Part shown: positions 11,425 through 22,757 of the stretch, one piece after another
How positions within the stretch are numbered: the first letter of the stretch is position 1
How the letters are laid out: each line of letters starts with the position of its first letter
Source: Panicum virgatum
Taxonomy: Eukaryota > Streptophyta > Magnoliopsida > Poales > Poaceae
NCBI RefSeq assembly: GCF_016808335.1
Contig: NC_053149.1
Coordinates: forward strand, 33,198,087 to 33,262,086
Direction: 5' to 3'
Length of the DNA: 64,000 nucleotides
The notes under the pieces: model-generated
Seen by the model: only the letters and a program-made list of their open reading frames with translations
Databases searched by the model: none
Told to the model about the DNA's origin: nothing
Program-made: the position numbers and the translations under genes

Positions 11425-12327
11425 ATGGCGGCTTGTCCCCATATCTTTTGGGATGAGAAGGGAAATGCTCATACCGACTGTCTGTACTGGGAGGGTTTTC
11501 CAAGGATTCTTTGGGATTCACTTCGTATCTTCCACTACCCAGATCCACCCCAGTACACGGGATGCCAGTTTTCTGAGGATGGAATTAAGAAGAACAGTGT
11601 TACAATGACCATTCCTCAGCACCCCACCTTGGAGTGGCCACCGATTGAGATTGAGGTGATTGGGTACCGTCTTGTTGATGCTTTTGAGACAGCAGCTCTC
11701 AAAGCTATTACTACTTTTTGTGAGCACCATCCTGAGGAGGTAGCTGCGTATCCTATTGGTTTGTTTCCAGCAGTCAGTGCTGGCAATGCAGAGTGGCTGT
11801 TCAGGATCACACACTTTGGGCACTTAATTGGAGATGTAGCGGATGAGACTGTTCATGCTGTGACCAGATATATGAATGCTCAGTCTCACTACCAGATACT
11901 TCAGCAGCGACACATGGACCAGGTAATAGACTTGGCCTAGAGTTTCCAGCGAGGTCTTCGTTTGAAGGATATTCAGATTCAGGGACTTTAGGATGCCATT
12001 GCTGAGAGGGATCAGGCCATTGCACAGTTTGAGCATCAGGCTTTGGAGCATGGTGCTGAGATAGTGCAGCGTGACATAGTGATTGGTTATCTTCAGGGGC
12101 AGGTGAATGAGCTTCAAGCAGATTGGGCTGATGCTTTAGCACATGTTGGTGCGCTCCAGGAGCAACTAGATGCTCCAGCTGAGCCTGCAGCAGTAGATGA
12201 GGACCCCGAGGAGGTTGAGGGAGTTTCTGATTTAGATTCAGAGCACGCACTTGCTGAGCCTAACCCTCAGACGGATGACACTTCTTCTGGCAGTGCCTCT
12301 TCTGTGGGCAACCTCGACGACTTCTAG
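11425..12327 (+). pseudogene. ORF0 upstream of gag, Tekay-I (two internal stops)
   Basis: The frame starts at ATG 11425 directly after TTCAG and ends at 12327, with in-frame TAG codons at 11938 and 11989 and no frameshift. The first about 170 residues are globular (FWDEKGNAHTDCLYWEGFPR, TIPQHPTLEWPPIE, AFETAALKAITTFCEHHP). The next about 80 residues are a predicted coiled coil (heptads of the IAERDQAIAQFEHQAL type), and the tail is acidic and Ser-rich. The Tekay-II ORF0 shares this order and many positions (WDGFPHRLW, VIPQHPLNGWEPI, TTFC). Extra ORFs before gag have been described in rice RIRE3/RIRE8-type elements; I believe this is the same kind, but that is recall. Role unknown; the coiled coil suggests a self-associating or partner-binding protein. 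Confidence 0.65.
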
Positions 12328-12969
12328 GCACCTTAGACTTGTCCTAGATAGTTTGTGTTTTCTCTTGTTGTAGCTTATGTACATAGGGAAGAGATGTTGT
12401 AAAATAGCCCTAAGGAGGAGTACCACTTGTTGTATTATATGTGGTAAGAGTGTGTGATGCTAGGTTGTAAGAAAAATGCTACTTTGGATGTAATATAAGT
12501 AGCGACTATCAGTTTGGAAATCATGATCTTCCTACTTACCAAATCTCTTCATGTGTGCATTTCTAGGCTGTTTGATGAATACTAAAGATGTTGCAAGTTT
12601 TGTGGCATGTATGCTCATCAAATTTTAGCCTATGGAGTCTGTGAGACTATATTTTTTAGTCCAATCACTTCTATGATCTCTGTTGATTAGCAGCATAGCA
12701 CATAGCGATGAATAATGAATTGCTAGATTATCTTCTTTACCCTTTTGCTCTCAGCGTTGAGTATCAATACAATGGAGCATGAAGTTATCTAACCGTTGAC
12801 CAATTCTGTATTATGTGGTTGAACAAATATGTGTTAGGCGTATTGTGCTACATCGTATCTAGCTAAATTCTGCTGATTTTATTTTGATATCAAATGTATG
12901 ATCATTGCACGTACCATTGATTTTGGGAGCAAGAAATATGTATCTAATGGATGTCTTCCATAATTACAG
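12328..12969 (+). other. Spacer between ORF0 and gag, Tekay-I
   Basis: AT-rich, non-coding, ending ATTACAG directly before the gag ATG at 12970, which looks like a 3' splice site. No other structure seen. Confidence 0.55.
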
Positions 12970-15900
12970 ATGGTTGGTCATACTCGTGGAACGCCTGATG
13001 GCTTCAGTTGTGAAGCTGGCAGTGGATCTCAGCAGCCACCGCCACCCCCGTCGAATCTGGCCGAGTTAATGGCCATGCAAACTGAATTACTCCGCCAGCT
13101 GGTCCAAGGGCAACAAAATCAGCCTCGCCAGCAGCATGGAGGACGGGATGCTCAACCAGCGGGTTACCAGGAATTCTTTGGTACCCAACCTCCACTTTTC
13201 AGTCGAGCTGATGACCCACTGGACGCCGATGCTTGGCTCCATACTATCAATTCCAAGTTTGCTTTGCTGGCGGTACCTTGTGCTGACGCAAGCAAGGCCC
13301 ACTTTGCCGCTCAGCAACTTTGTGGTCCTGCACGTATATGGTGGGATCATTATTGTGCAATGCAGCCTGCTGAACATATCATATCTTGGGAGGAATTCAG
13401 AACTGCCTTCAGATCAGATCATATTCCTGAGGGACTAATTGAAAGAAAGTTGAATGAGTTCTTGGTTCTAGATCAGGGAACCCGCACTGTTCTACAATAT
13501 GCACAGACCTTCAATCACCTGTGCCAGTATGCGGGCCATCATGCTGATACTGATGCCAAGAAACGTGATCATTTTCGTCGTGGCCTCACTACCAAGCTCA
13601 AGGAACGTCTGAACTTGGTTCAGCCCAATACTTATAATGAGCTGGTTAATATGGCCATTACTCAAGAAGACTGTATTGCTGCCCATCGTGCTGAGAAAAA
13701 GCGGAAGGCACCAACAGGACCCTCGAGTGCTCATCCACCGAGGTATCGTCTAGTGCAGAACACTCCACCCAGACCTCCACAGAGAAATGCCCCAGTGGCC
13801 AGGCTTGTCTTTAGGCCGCCTCAGCAACAAGGAGGATTCAGACCTCCAGTGCCTCAGCAGCAGTAGCAGCAGCAGCACCAGCAGTAGCAGCAACAGCAAC
13901 AGCAACAATTTGGCCCATGGCCGAATGCCCCACAGTTCAATAGTGGGAATGGTAATAATCGATGCTTCAACTGCGGCAGTACTTCTCACTTTGCCAAGAA
14001 TTGTCCGCAGCCCAGAAGGAATAATCCAGGGCAAAACTCCAACCAAAACAACAACAAGGGCAAGGGCAAGAGGCAAATGGTGCAAGTCCGGCAAGGGCGA
14101 GTTAACTTCACTACTCTTGCAGACCTTCCAGAAGGAGCACCAGTCATGATAGGTACTTTCTCTATCCACAATAAACCCGCAGTCATATTATTTGGTTCTG
14201 GTGCAACTCATAGTTTTATAAGTGCCAAATTTGGAGCAAGAATAGGATTGGAATTTTGTCATACTACGGGATCTTTTATGATAACAACCCCTGGTGGGAA
14301 GATAGCTTCCAATCAAATCACTAGATGTGTGCCAATTAAGCTGGGTTGCAAATTGATAAAGACAGATTTGATCTTGTTGAACTTAGAAGGCATGGATGTT
14401 ATTCTGGGCATGAATTGGTTGACTACACATAAAGTACTGTTAGATATCTCTTCCCGAGCTATCGAGATAAATTCACCCCATCAAGGAGCCACCATACTCT
14501 ATCTACCACAACGAGAGTGCTTCAACTCTTGTGCCTATGCCACAAAAGAAATTAAACTTGAAGATATCCCTGTTGTGTGGGAGTATGCGAATGTATTTCC
14601 AGATGATTTGCCTGGAATGCCCCCTGATAGAGATATTGAGTTTATTATTGAGCTTCAACCCGGTACCGCCCCTATTTCTAAGAGGTCGTACCAAATGCCT
14701 CCAAATGAGTTAGCAGAATTGAAAGTACAACTCCAAGACCTTCTTGATAAGGGCTTTATACGTCCAAGTTCTTCACCCTGGGGATGTCCAGCCCTGTTTG
14801 TGAAGAAGAAGAACAACAGCTTGAGGCTATGTGTTGATTATCGACCACTCAATGCGGTCACTATTAAAAATAAGTATCCTCTTCCCCGCATTGATATTCT
14901 ATTTGATCAGTTAGCTGGAGCTAAGGTTTTCTCTAGGATTGATCTTCGATCTGGATACCATCAAATAAAGATCAAGCCTTGTGATATTCCAAAGACTGCT
15001 TTCTCTACCAGATATGGACTATATGAATACCTGGTTATGTCTTTTGGTCTTACCAATGCCCCAACATATTTTATGTACTTGATGAATTCAATCTTCATGC
15101 CGGAGCTGGATAAATTCGTCGTGGTATTCATTGACGATATTTTGATCTACTCCAAGAATGAAGAAGATCATGCTGAGCATTTGCATATCGTTCTTCAACG
15201 ATTATGAGATCATCATCTTTATGCCAAATTCTCCAAGTGTGAATTTTGGTTGGACAGTGTGAAATTCTTAGGCCACACTATCTCCAGTAATGGTATATCT
15301 GTTGATCCAACTAAAGTACAAGAAGTGATGGATTGGGAATCTCCTATTTCAGTTCATCAAATTCGCAATTTTCTTGGTTTAGCTGGATATTATCGTCGAT
15401 TCATTATTGATTTCTCCAGAATAGCCAAGCCTATGACGGAGTTATTGAAGAAGGGAGTGAAGTTTGTTTGGAATGATAATTGTGAAGAAGCTTTCCAAAC
15501 TCTCAAAGCACGATTAACTACTGCTCCAGTATTGGCTACACCGGACAGTACCAAACCTTTTGATGTCTATTGTGATGCTTCTGGTACGGGACTTGGTTGT
15601 GTGCTTATGCAAGACAACCGGGTTATTGCTTATGCATCAAGAGCTCTCCGGAATCATGAGAAGAATTATCCAACACATGATCTGGAGTTAGCAGCTGTCA
15701 TTCACGCTCTTAAGATTTGGAGACATCATCTTATGGGAACTCACTCTAATATTTACACTGACCATAAGAGCCTTAAATATATCTTCACTCAAGCTGATCT
15801 CAAAATGAGACAGAGACGCTGGCTAGAGTTGATAAAGGATTATGATCTAGAAGTGCACTATCATCCAGGAAAGGCTAATGTGGTTGCGGATGCACTCAGC

Positions 15901-17469
15901 CGCAAGTCACAATGCCATTGTCTATCTGTATAACCATTCAATGAAACTCTATGCCAGGAAATGATGAAGTTAAACCTAGAAATGGTACCTCAAGGAAGTT
16001 TGAATCATATATCAATTGAGCCTACACTTCATGGTAGCATCATCATGGGGCAATTACATGATGAGGGTATCAAGATCATCAAGGAAAAGTTATCACAAGG
16101 AGAAGCAAAGTACAAATGTTTCCGAGTGGATCATAGAGGAGTTCTATGGTTTGAATCTCGACTGGTTGTACCCAAGAATCATCAGCTTAGAAAGCAAATC
16201 CTTGATGAAGCACATCTATCGAAGTTTTTGATTCATCCCGGTGGCACCAAGATGTACCACGATCTTAAACAAAATTTCTGGTGGACTCGAATGAAAAGAG
16301 AGATCGCCATATATGTTTCTGAATGTGATGTTTGTCAAAGAGTAAAGGCTAGTCACTTGAAAGTAGCTGGTACTCTCCAACCTTTACCCATTCCATCCTG
16401 GAAATGGGAGGACATCAGTATGTTTTTTATCGTTGGCCTGCCCACTACTCCTCATAAGCATGATTCTGTTTGGGTAATCGTTGATAGACTCACCAAGACC
16501 GCTCATTTTATTCCAGTACACACAACTTATTCTGCCAAGAGATATGCAGAAATTTATCTCGATCGGATTGTTCGTTTGCATGGAGTTCCAAAGACAATTA
16601 TTTCTGATCGTGGGCCTCAGTTTATTGCACGTTTCTGGGAGCAAATGCAAGAATCCCTTGGAACAAAATTGATTCGTAGTTCAGCTTATCATCCACAAAT
16701 AGATGGGCAAACTGAATGAATCAATCAAATCCTTGAAGACATGTTGAGGGCATGTACTATTCAATATGGCAAGAACTGGGTTAAGTGCCTAGCACTGGTA
16801 GAGTTTTCATATAATAACAGTTATCAATCTAGCTTGCAAATGGCACCATTTGAAGCATTATACGGTCGAAGGTGTCGAACTCCTTTGAGTTGGTCACAAG
16901 CTGGAGAACGCAAAATTTTTGGGCCAGATTTAGTCTCTGAGGCAGAGGAGAAAGTCAAAGTTATCCAGGTTAATCTTAAAGCAGCTCAATCAAGACAGAA
17001 TAGTTATGCAGACAAAAGAAGAGATCCTTTACAGTTTAAGGTAGGGGATTTCGTATATTTGCGAGTATCTCCTACTAGAGGTGTTCAACGCTTCGGTATC
17101 AAAGGGAAATTAGCACCCAGATACATCGGACCATTTGAAATCATCGAAACTTGTGGACCCGTTGCCTACCGACTTCGTCTTCCTTCTCAGTTGGCCGCCA
17201 TTCATGATGTCTTCCATGTAAAGCAACTCCGGAAGTGCACCAGGGTACCTACTGAGATCCTTGAACCACAAGATATCGAGTTTGAATCCGATCTATCTTA
17301 TACGGAGTATCCAATCAAAATTCTTGACACCAAGGAAAGAAGTACGAGAAGGGAGAAAGTTAAAATGTACAAGATCCAGTGGAAGCATCATACCGAAGAA
17401 GAAGCCACTTGGGAGACTGAAAATTTCCTCCAAAGAAACTTTCCCGACTTTCTTAGAACCAATCTGTAA
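12970..17469 (+). pseudogene. gag-pol of Tekay-I with five in-frame stops and lost catalytic residues
   Basis: One uninterrupted frame of about 1500 codons. Gag has the retrotransposon gag core (WWDHYCAMQPAEHIISWEEF) and a Gln-rich run, with a CCHC knuckle at 13963-14004 ([14 protein letters not shown]). The protease motif reads [11 protein letters not shown] at 14191, so the catalytic Asp is Gly. RT has FIDD at 15127-15138, and RNase H has CDASGTGLG and TDHKSLKYI. The integrase zinc region is followed by WEDISMFF at 16408, where the first catalytic Asp is Phe; the second Asp (SDRGPQF) and the Glu remain. A chromodomain (MYKIQWKHHTEEEATWE) ends the protein. In-frame stops are TAG 13864, TAG 13885, TGA 15205, TAA 15931 and TGA 16717. 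By comparison with Tekay-II most derive from CAG or CGA. The final TAA at 17467 lies inside the 3' LTR start. Confidence 0.9.
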
Positions 17470-20332
17470 CACCCCAAGTGTTTAATTAGTTAAACCAGGG
17501 TCATTAGCATCAAATCCTGCACCTTAACCAAGAAACGTCGAAATAAATGCATGTGTATGTATGCATGTGTATGTGTATATGTGCATAGTTCGGAAGCCTT
17601 AAATAATTTTTAATCCAATGCTAGTGTGCATTTGAATTTGAGTTGGCATGTCATTAACGTCACGATAAATCAAAGTCTAGTTGAAGTCAAAGTGAGAAAG
17701 TGAAGTTTCGCACATGAAATGACAAATCATTTGAATCAAGGTTTTAAAGATTTAAATTGTTTTCTTTTCAAGTTTGAAACAAATGTTCTTAGAGAATAAT
17801 TTCAAAAACATAGCTCAAACAAAATTTTTCCCAAAACCAAAGTTGTAGAATTTTTGTTGTGAAACAACTTTCATGTGCAAATATTTTCGAGTTTCGATAC
17901 AAAAGTCGAAGAAAATTTGAATTTAAATCGAATCGGGTTTTAACGTACATTCGTCGGGTTTTCAAATTAACTTTTGATTTGAGTCTCAAACGATTTGGTG
18001 CCTGAAACAAAAAGTGTAGCATTTGAAATTCTTTACAACTTTCATATTCAAAGTTTTCTATGTTTCAACAGAAAATTTGGAGAAAAATTCAAATTTGGAT
18101 CAAACCTCTATTTCTCTCTCTCTCTTCTCTCTGCTCTTTCTCCCTCCCCTGTCCAGCGCCGGCCGTGCACGAGGCCGCCGCCCACGCGCTGCCCGCCTGG
18201 CCAGACCACCTCCCCAGCACTGGGTTCGCCCAACCCGGCCCCTTCCAATCCTCCCGGCCTCGCCACGCGGCACCACCCCCAGTGCGCACGCCGAGAATGA
18301 ACGCTGAGGCACCACGGCGACGCCGTGCGGTGCCATCCGACCCCGCCTCGTCCTCTCACTCGCCTAGGACCGCCTGGACCATTCCCGCGAGCTCCGAGCC
18401 ATCCTCACCCTTCCCTCCTTCCCTCCTGAGCCCGAGCGCCACGCCCCGCGAGCCCCTGTTGCCGGGAACGACCGCCGCCGCCACCATGGCCGCCACCCCC
18501 TTCTAGGTCGCCGCGGAACTCACCCCTCCACCCATCCTCGTGTCCAACATCACCCGCAACTAGCTTCCTTGCCTTTCACTGGTGCTCCTGGACCCGCTCA
18601 CCGCCATCCCCAGCCGCCGCACCGCCGCTGCCGCCGCCAACCGCAGCCGCCGCCGCTCCTGCTCCGCGGAGCCGCCGCCTCCGGCCGTCCCGCGCCCAAC
18701 CGAGGCCACCCCGAGGTTTCTCTCGCCGCCCTCATGCTCCTCCCCCTATTCCCCCTCACCGCCGGCAGCCGCAGGCGCCGGAATCCGGCTAACTGCCGCC
18801 TCCCCTGTTCTGATGTCCGGCCAGGGGCCTATCCGCGAGAAGAAAACTTCTTCCAGGGGCCTCGGCGCAAAAAGTTCTTTCTTTTTCTTTTGTTTTCCAA
18901 AACAGCAAACTTTGAAAATGCCTAGAAATTCCTAGAAAAATCATAAAAATGTAAATCCCAATGTTTTGGAATCCTTGCAACAAGATCTACAACTTTCATT
19001 ACATGCACATGTTTATTTTCTATCTGTATTTTAATCTAGGAAAAAGATTAGATTTCAAAGACTATAATTGTTCTAGGAGTTCTACTTAGAATCTAAAGGT
19101 GAGTTTTGGCTGGTAGGTAATGCATGGCATGCTTAGTGTTGTGTAAAAATTTGAGCACCAGTTGACCTTTGTAACTAGATGAAACCCTAGTTTTGGCTAG
19201 ATCTAGTAAAATATTTTTGCTTTTTATTTCTAGATGTTCTGTTATAGTTATGTGTATGAAACTTTTTATGTGTACTTAAAATACTGGATCTGTCCAAGTT
19301 TCAATATTTTTAGATTTGTGTAGCTATTTATTTGATTTAATGCTTGTTTAGTAGATATTAATTATGATAAATAGTCTATGTTGGTAATAAATCATGAAAA
19401 TATTGCTGAGTGTTCTTTTTGAATAGTTTAGCTTGTCCATGGAGTTTGAGCCCCAGTTCATGATTAAAACAGGATCTAAAAATTAATCTTGATGAGCTGA
19501 TGTATGTTTTGTTTATTTTCTCCTATTTATTTCTGGGCATAATAAATCCTGAAAAATTCACAGTAGCTAATTCATCTCTTTCTAGACCTACTGTTAAAGT
19601 TTGAGATTGTTTTATACTCTGGTCTAATCTGTATAATTCAATTTTGTTCTAGGAGTTGTCTGATTACATGAATTGTTCTGGATTTTTGGCTACAGGTTTT
19701 GGGATGAATTTTGCAGTTATGTTTGATTTGGGTGTGCAATTATAGCTTTTGTGGATGGTGTTTTGGCACAATTTCAGTGTATTTATTGCATGGCAGCAAA
19801 TTTTGCTTTTAAGTCTATATTTGAAGTGAATTTGCTTTGAAAAAGACAAAATTCCTAGAATTCAAAATCCCTCTTATGTTTTTAATTTTAGCTCTCTATC
19901 CTTTGGTCAAATAAATTTTTGCACAACATCAAAATTGTAGATCTTGAAAAGTTGAACAACTTTCATGTTGGGCACTTTTTCATTTGAGGCTTATTTTAAA
20001 AGTTATCGCTAGTTTACAGACTAGTCCCTGGAAATTTCAGAAATTGCAAATTGATCCTTTTCCCCTTCCCCGGCTCCCTGCTCTGTTTCTCGCCGCCGCC
20101 GTGCAAAGCACCGATGCCGGCGCCATGGAGAGCCTTCCCGGCCACCTTTTGCTTCGCGCTGGCGCCCACGCGTTGCTCCGGAGCTCTTCCCCCTCCTGTT
20201 GGCTCGCGCTGGAGCCCCCCCGGCCATGCCAAGCGCGCCGCCGAGCCCAGAAACGTCCGCGCCGCCGCCACCTCGCCGTCGCGGTGGCAAGCCCACAGCA
20301 GAGGCCGCCGCCCTCCCCTCGCGCGCGCCCGA

Positions 20333-20340
20333 GCACTACA
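20333..20340 (+). promoter_or_regulatory. TATA-like box of the Tekay-I LTR (second unit)
   Basis: TACAAATA in GCACTACAAATACCCC, just upstream of a C/T-rich likely start region and GC-rich exon; identical in the 5' LTR at about 7101. Confidence 0.5.
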
Positions 20341-21775
20341 AATACCCCAGAAACCGATTCCTATCGCCCTTTTGCTCTCTCCTCGCTCCCACGCCACAGA
20401 ACGCCGCCGCCGCTCCACCCCGAATGCAGGCAAGCTTGACGCCGCCGCGGAGCCGCCTCACCGCCGCTCCTCCGCCCGTGCTAACCCCCTAGCGAGCTCC
20501 GCCGTGACCCCACGCAGCTCCCAGACCACTTCCCCTCGCCAACACTCACCGGAGTCACCCGCCGCCGTTCTCCTCCGCCGCAGACCCGCCCTGCTCCGTC
20601 GAGTCGCCGCCTCCGAGCCCCTCCCCGCACCCCTAGACCACCCAGAGGTGCGCCTTGAACCCGTGAAACTCCCACACCCCTTCACCCTCGCCGCCGGTGA
20701 GCCCCTCGCCGGGAAACGGCCGGTCAACCACCGCCTCCCCTCTCTGACCCGGCCCAGGGACCTCGGGTTGAAAGGAAAGAAAACCCAGGGGGTTATTTGA
20801 ATAGGCCTAGACTCAGTTGAATAGTGTAATTTTTGCAGTGAACTTTGAAATTCCATAGAAATTCGTAGAAATTTCGTAAAATAGCAAATCTTGATGTTTT
20901 CGAATCCATGAGAGTAGCTCTTTGCATTAGAACCATAATATGGTAGGTGTTTGTTGCAAGTTTTGGTTGTGTAAATGGTTTTGTGTCACTAGGTAAATAA
21001 AGACTAGTTATTTAATCTTTTTCTTATCTGATGATTGAAAGCTTGTCTTGCTCTAAAATATTTACAGTAGTTTACTCATGTGACACTAGTTTTGTTATAA
21101 AAGTTTCGTGCTCAGTTCTCATGTGTAGCTTTTTGTTTATTTTAATCCTTGTTTAGTAGACTTTATTTATGATAAATAGTTTCTTTTCATGATAAATGAT
21201 GAATATATTCCTGAGTGTTCACCTAGAGTATCTTAGCTTGTCCAGGAAGCTTGAGCATCAGTTCATGGCTAGATCAGGAGCTAAAAATAAATCTTGCTAA
21301 TCTGTTGTCGGTTTTGTTTATTTTGTCATATTTATTTATTTGTAGATAAAATCATGAAAAATTCACAGTAGCTAAATCATCCCTGTGTAGGACTACTTTT
21401 AAATTTTGAGCTTCTGTTTTGCTTTAGTTTGACCTGTATAATTCAAACTTGTTCTAGGTGTTGTCTGAATGAATGATTTGTTGTGAATAAATGGCTACAT
21501 GTTTTGGAATGATTTTGACAGGGTAGCTTAGTCTGTTCATGTTTTGTTTAGGGTAATTTTTGATAAATTTATTTATATTTGTGCTTTGAGTTGTTAATTT
21601 ATTAGCAAGCCTTGATTTGATTGCTATAGGAATCAACCACCACTTACTTTATGAAGTTAGTACAGCTTTCTTGTGCTGTTGATCATGATGCCTTGTGTAG
21701 TTAGATTTGTTATTTAACTACTCTATAAATGATTGCCCATGTGTGTTGTTAATTCTGTTATTGCATTTCATATAG

Positions 21776-22390
21776 ATACGACTGCCTTATCGAACGGGAC
21801 GTACGAGCTGATCCCAGAGTCTGACGGAGGTGATCTCGAAGCTCAAGTGCACGCCGCTGAACTAACTGAAGCCCCGAACCAAAGTTCGGAAGAGCCTAGA
21901 GCTGAAATAGTTAGCGACTACCGAGAAGGCAAGCCCCGGATATAACCTATACTTCAAATTATTATCATTTACTATTATTATTACTTGTGCGTTTACAGTT
22001 CTTAGGTTTTGAATTGAAACCCTAGATGCATGATCCTAGGAACCTATGTACTGAACACTAGACCTGGGTTCGACTACTTGCTAAGCTTATAGGACCGGTA
22101 AAAGTCGAGTGATTGCCTGTCACTCGCGAGCTTTATAGGAATTGCTTGTTTACTTTCTGTTATCAATGTAAGGACGACAGACCTTGCATAGTCTAGCTAT
22201 AGTGGGCTACTTATACCCGTTGACGGTTAAGTCTTGCTGAGTATTAGAATACTCAGCCTTGCTGTTGAAAACCTTTTCAGGCATGAGTTTTGAGGAGCAA
22301 ATCGCTAGCTTGACCTATCCTTGCTCGTTGCTTCCTGGCTGGTCCGTAGAGTGGGATACGTCTTCGGCCGGCAATGACTATGACGAGTGA
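21776..22390 (+). CDS. LTR-encoded spliced ORF, exons 2 and 3 (Tekay-I 3' LTR)
   Basis: Second copy of the LTR gene in Tekay-I. Exon 2 is 21776-21928, after CATATAG and before GCAAGCC (a better GC-donor match than the 5' LTR copy). Exon 3 is 22281-22390, after TTTTCAG and ending TGA. The frame across the junction is open and gives the same protein segments as the 5' LTR copy with few changes. The candidate first-exon donor is the GT at 20697, in the same phase. The intron between exons 2 and 3 is shortened here by the 0.6-kb LTR deletion, which leaves both exons and splice-like sites intact. Function unknown. Confidence 0.5.
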
Positions 22391-22757
22391 TACCATGCTT
22401 GGGCTAGCCTGGTATCCTTTTGCGACGTGTTGTAGCCGTCGTGTTTTATCTTTCGCTGTCTAAACTCTGAACCTATAGTTATGGCTTGTATAACTGCTTT
22501 ACTTAAGTTGGTTTTGTAATAATGGTTTGAACTGGTTTCTAATCAATACTATGTCTGTGTTGTAAAATGGTGGTTATAATATCTCTGGACTCACCTTCGT
22601 GCGGGGTATGCTTGTTCGATCTGAGAACCAGTGGTTGTATCGGGATGTTACCCGACAGACCAAGAATTGTTCCGTTTGAAGTGCGTTTGAGCTAGTGTTG
22701 CCTTTATGGTGATGCTCTGCGCATTTGAGCCGGGATAATTCAGGTGGTTCTGCCACA

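Larger units (their letters stand above)
7041..22757 (+). mobile_element. Tekay-I: chromodomain Ty3 (Tekay/Del) retrotransposon, left-truncated
   Basis: Order is truncated 5' LTR (7041-10152), tRNA-Met-type primer binding site (10155), leader with a duplicated block, ORF0 (11425-12327), gag-pol (12970-17469) and a 5.3-kb 3' LTR (17465-22757). The 3' LTR runs straight into an LTR of Tekay-II that starts in its middle at 22758 (AGGAG...), as expected if Tekay-I inserted into the 5' LTR of Tekay-II. The matching left flank is absent because the left about 2.8 kb of LTR I was lost together with adjacent DNA. It cannot move by itself: ORFs have stops and catalytic residues are missing. Confidence 0.85.
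17465..22757 (+). repeat. Tekay-I 3' LTR, compound, 5.3 kb
   Basis: Starts TGTAACACCCC at 17465 and ends TTCTGCCACA at 22757. It has two tandem units with the same architecture: a U3-like AT-rich part, a GC-rich first-exon-like block (18150-18830 and 20060-20760) and an intron-like AT-rich part with shared blocks such as ATTCACAGTAGCTAA (19555, 21360). The first unit breaks off near 19860 without exons 2 and 3, and a second U3-like part follows. It lacks about 0.6 kb that the 5' LTR has: the junction is in CGACAGACCTTGC near 22180. No polypurine tract precedes it. Confidence 0.8.

Noticed and set aside
18060..18506. 148-residue Pro/Ser-rich frame in the first unit of the Tekay-I 3' LTR.
   Set aside because: GC-rich exon-like block, but overlapping frames on both strands are equally open and no partner exon follows.
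20051..20800. 249-residue plus-strand frame in the Tekay-I 3' LTR.
   Set aside because: Begins upstream of the TATA-like box, is Pro/Arg/Ala-rich as any GC-rich frame would be, and is not kept in the same form in the 5' LTR. Only its end may be exon 1.
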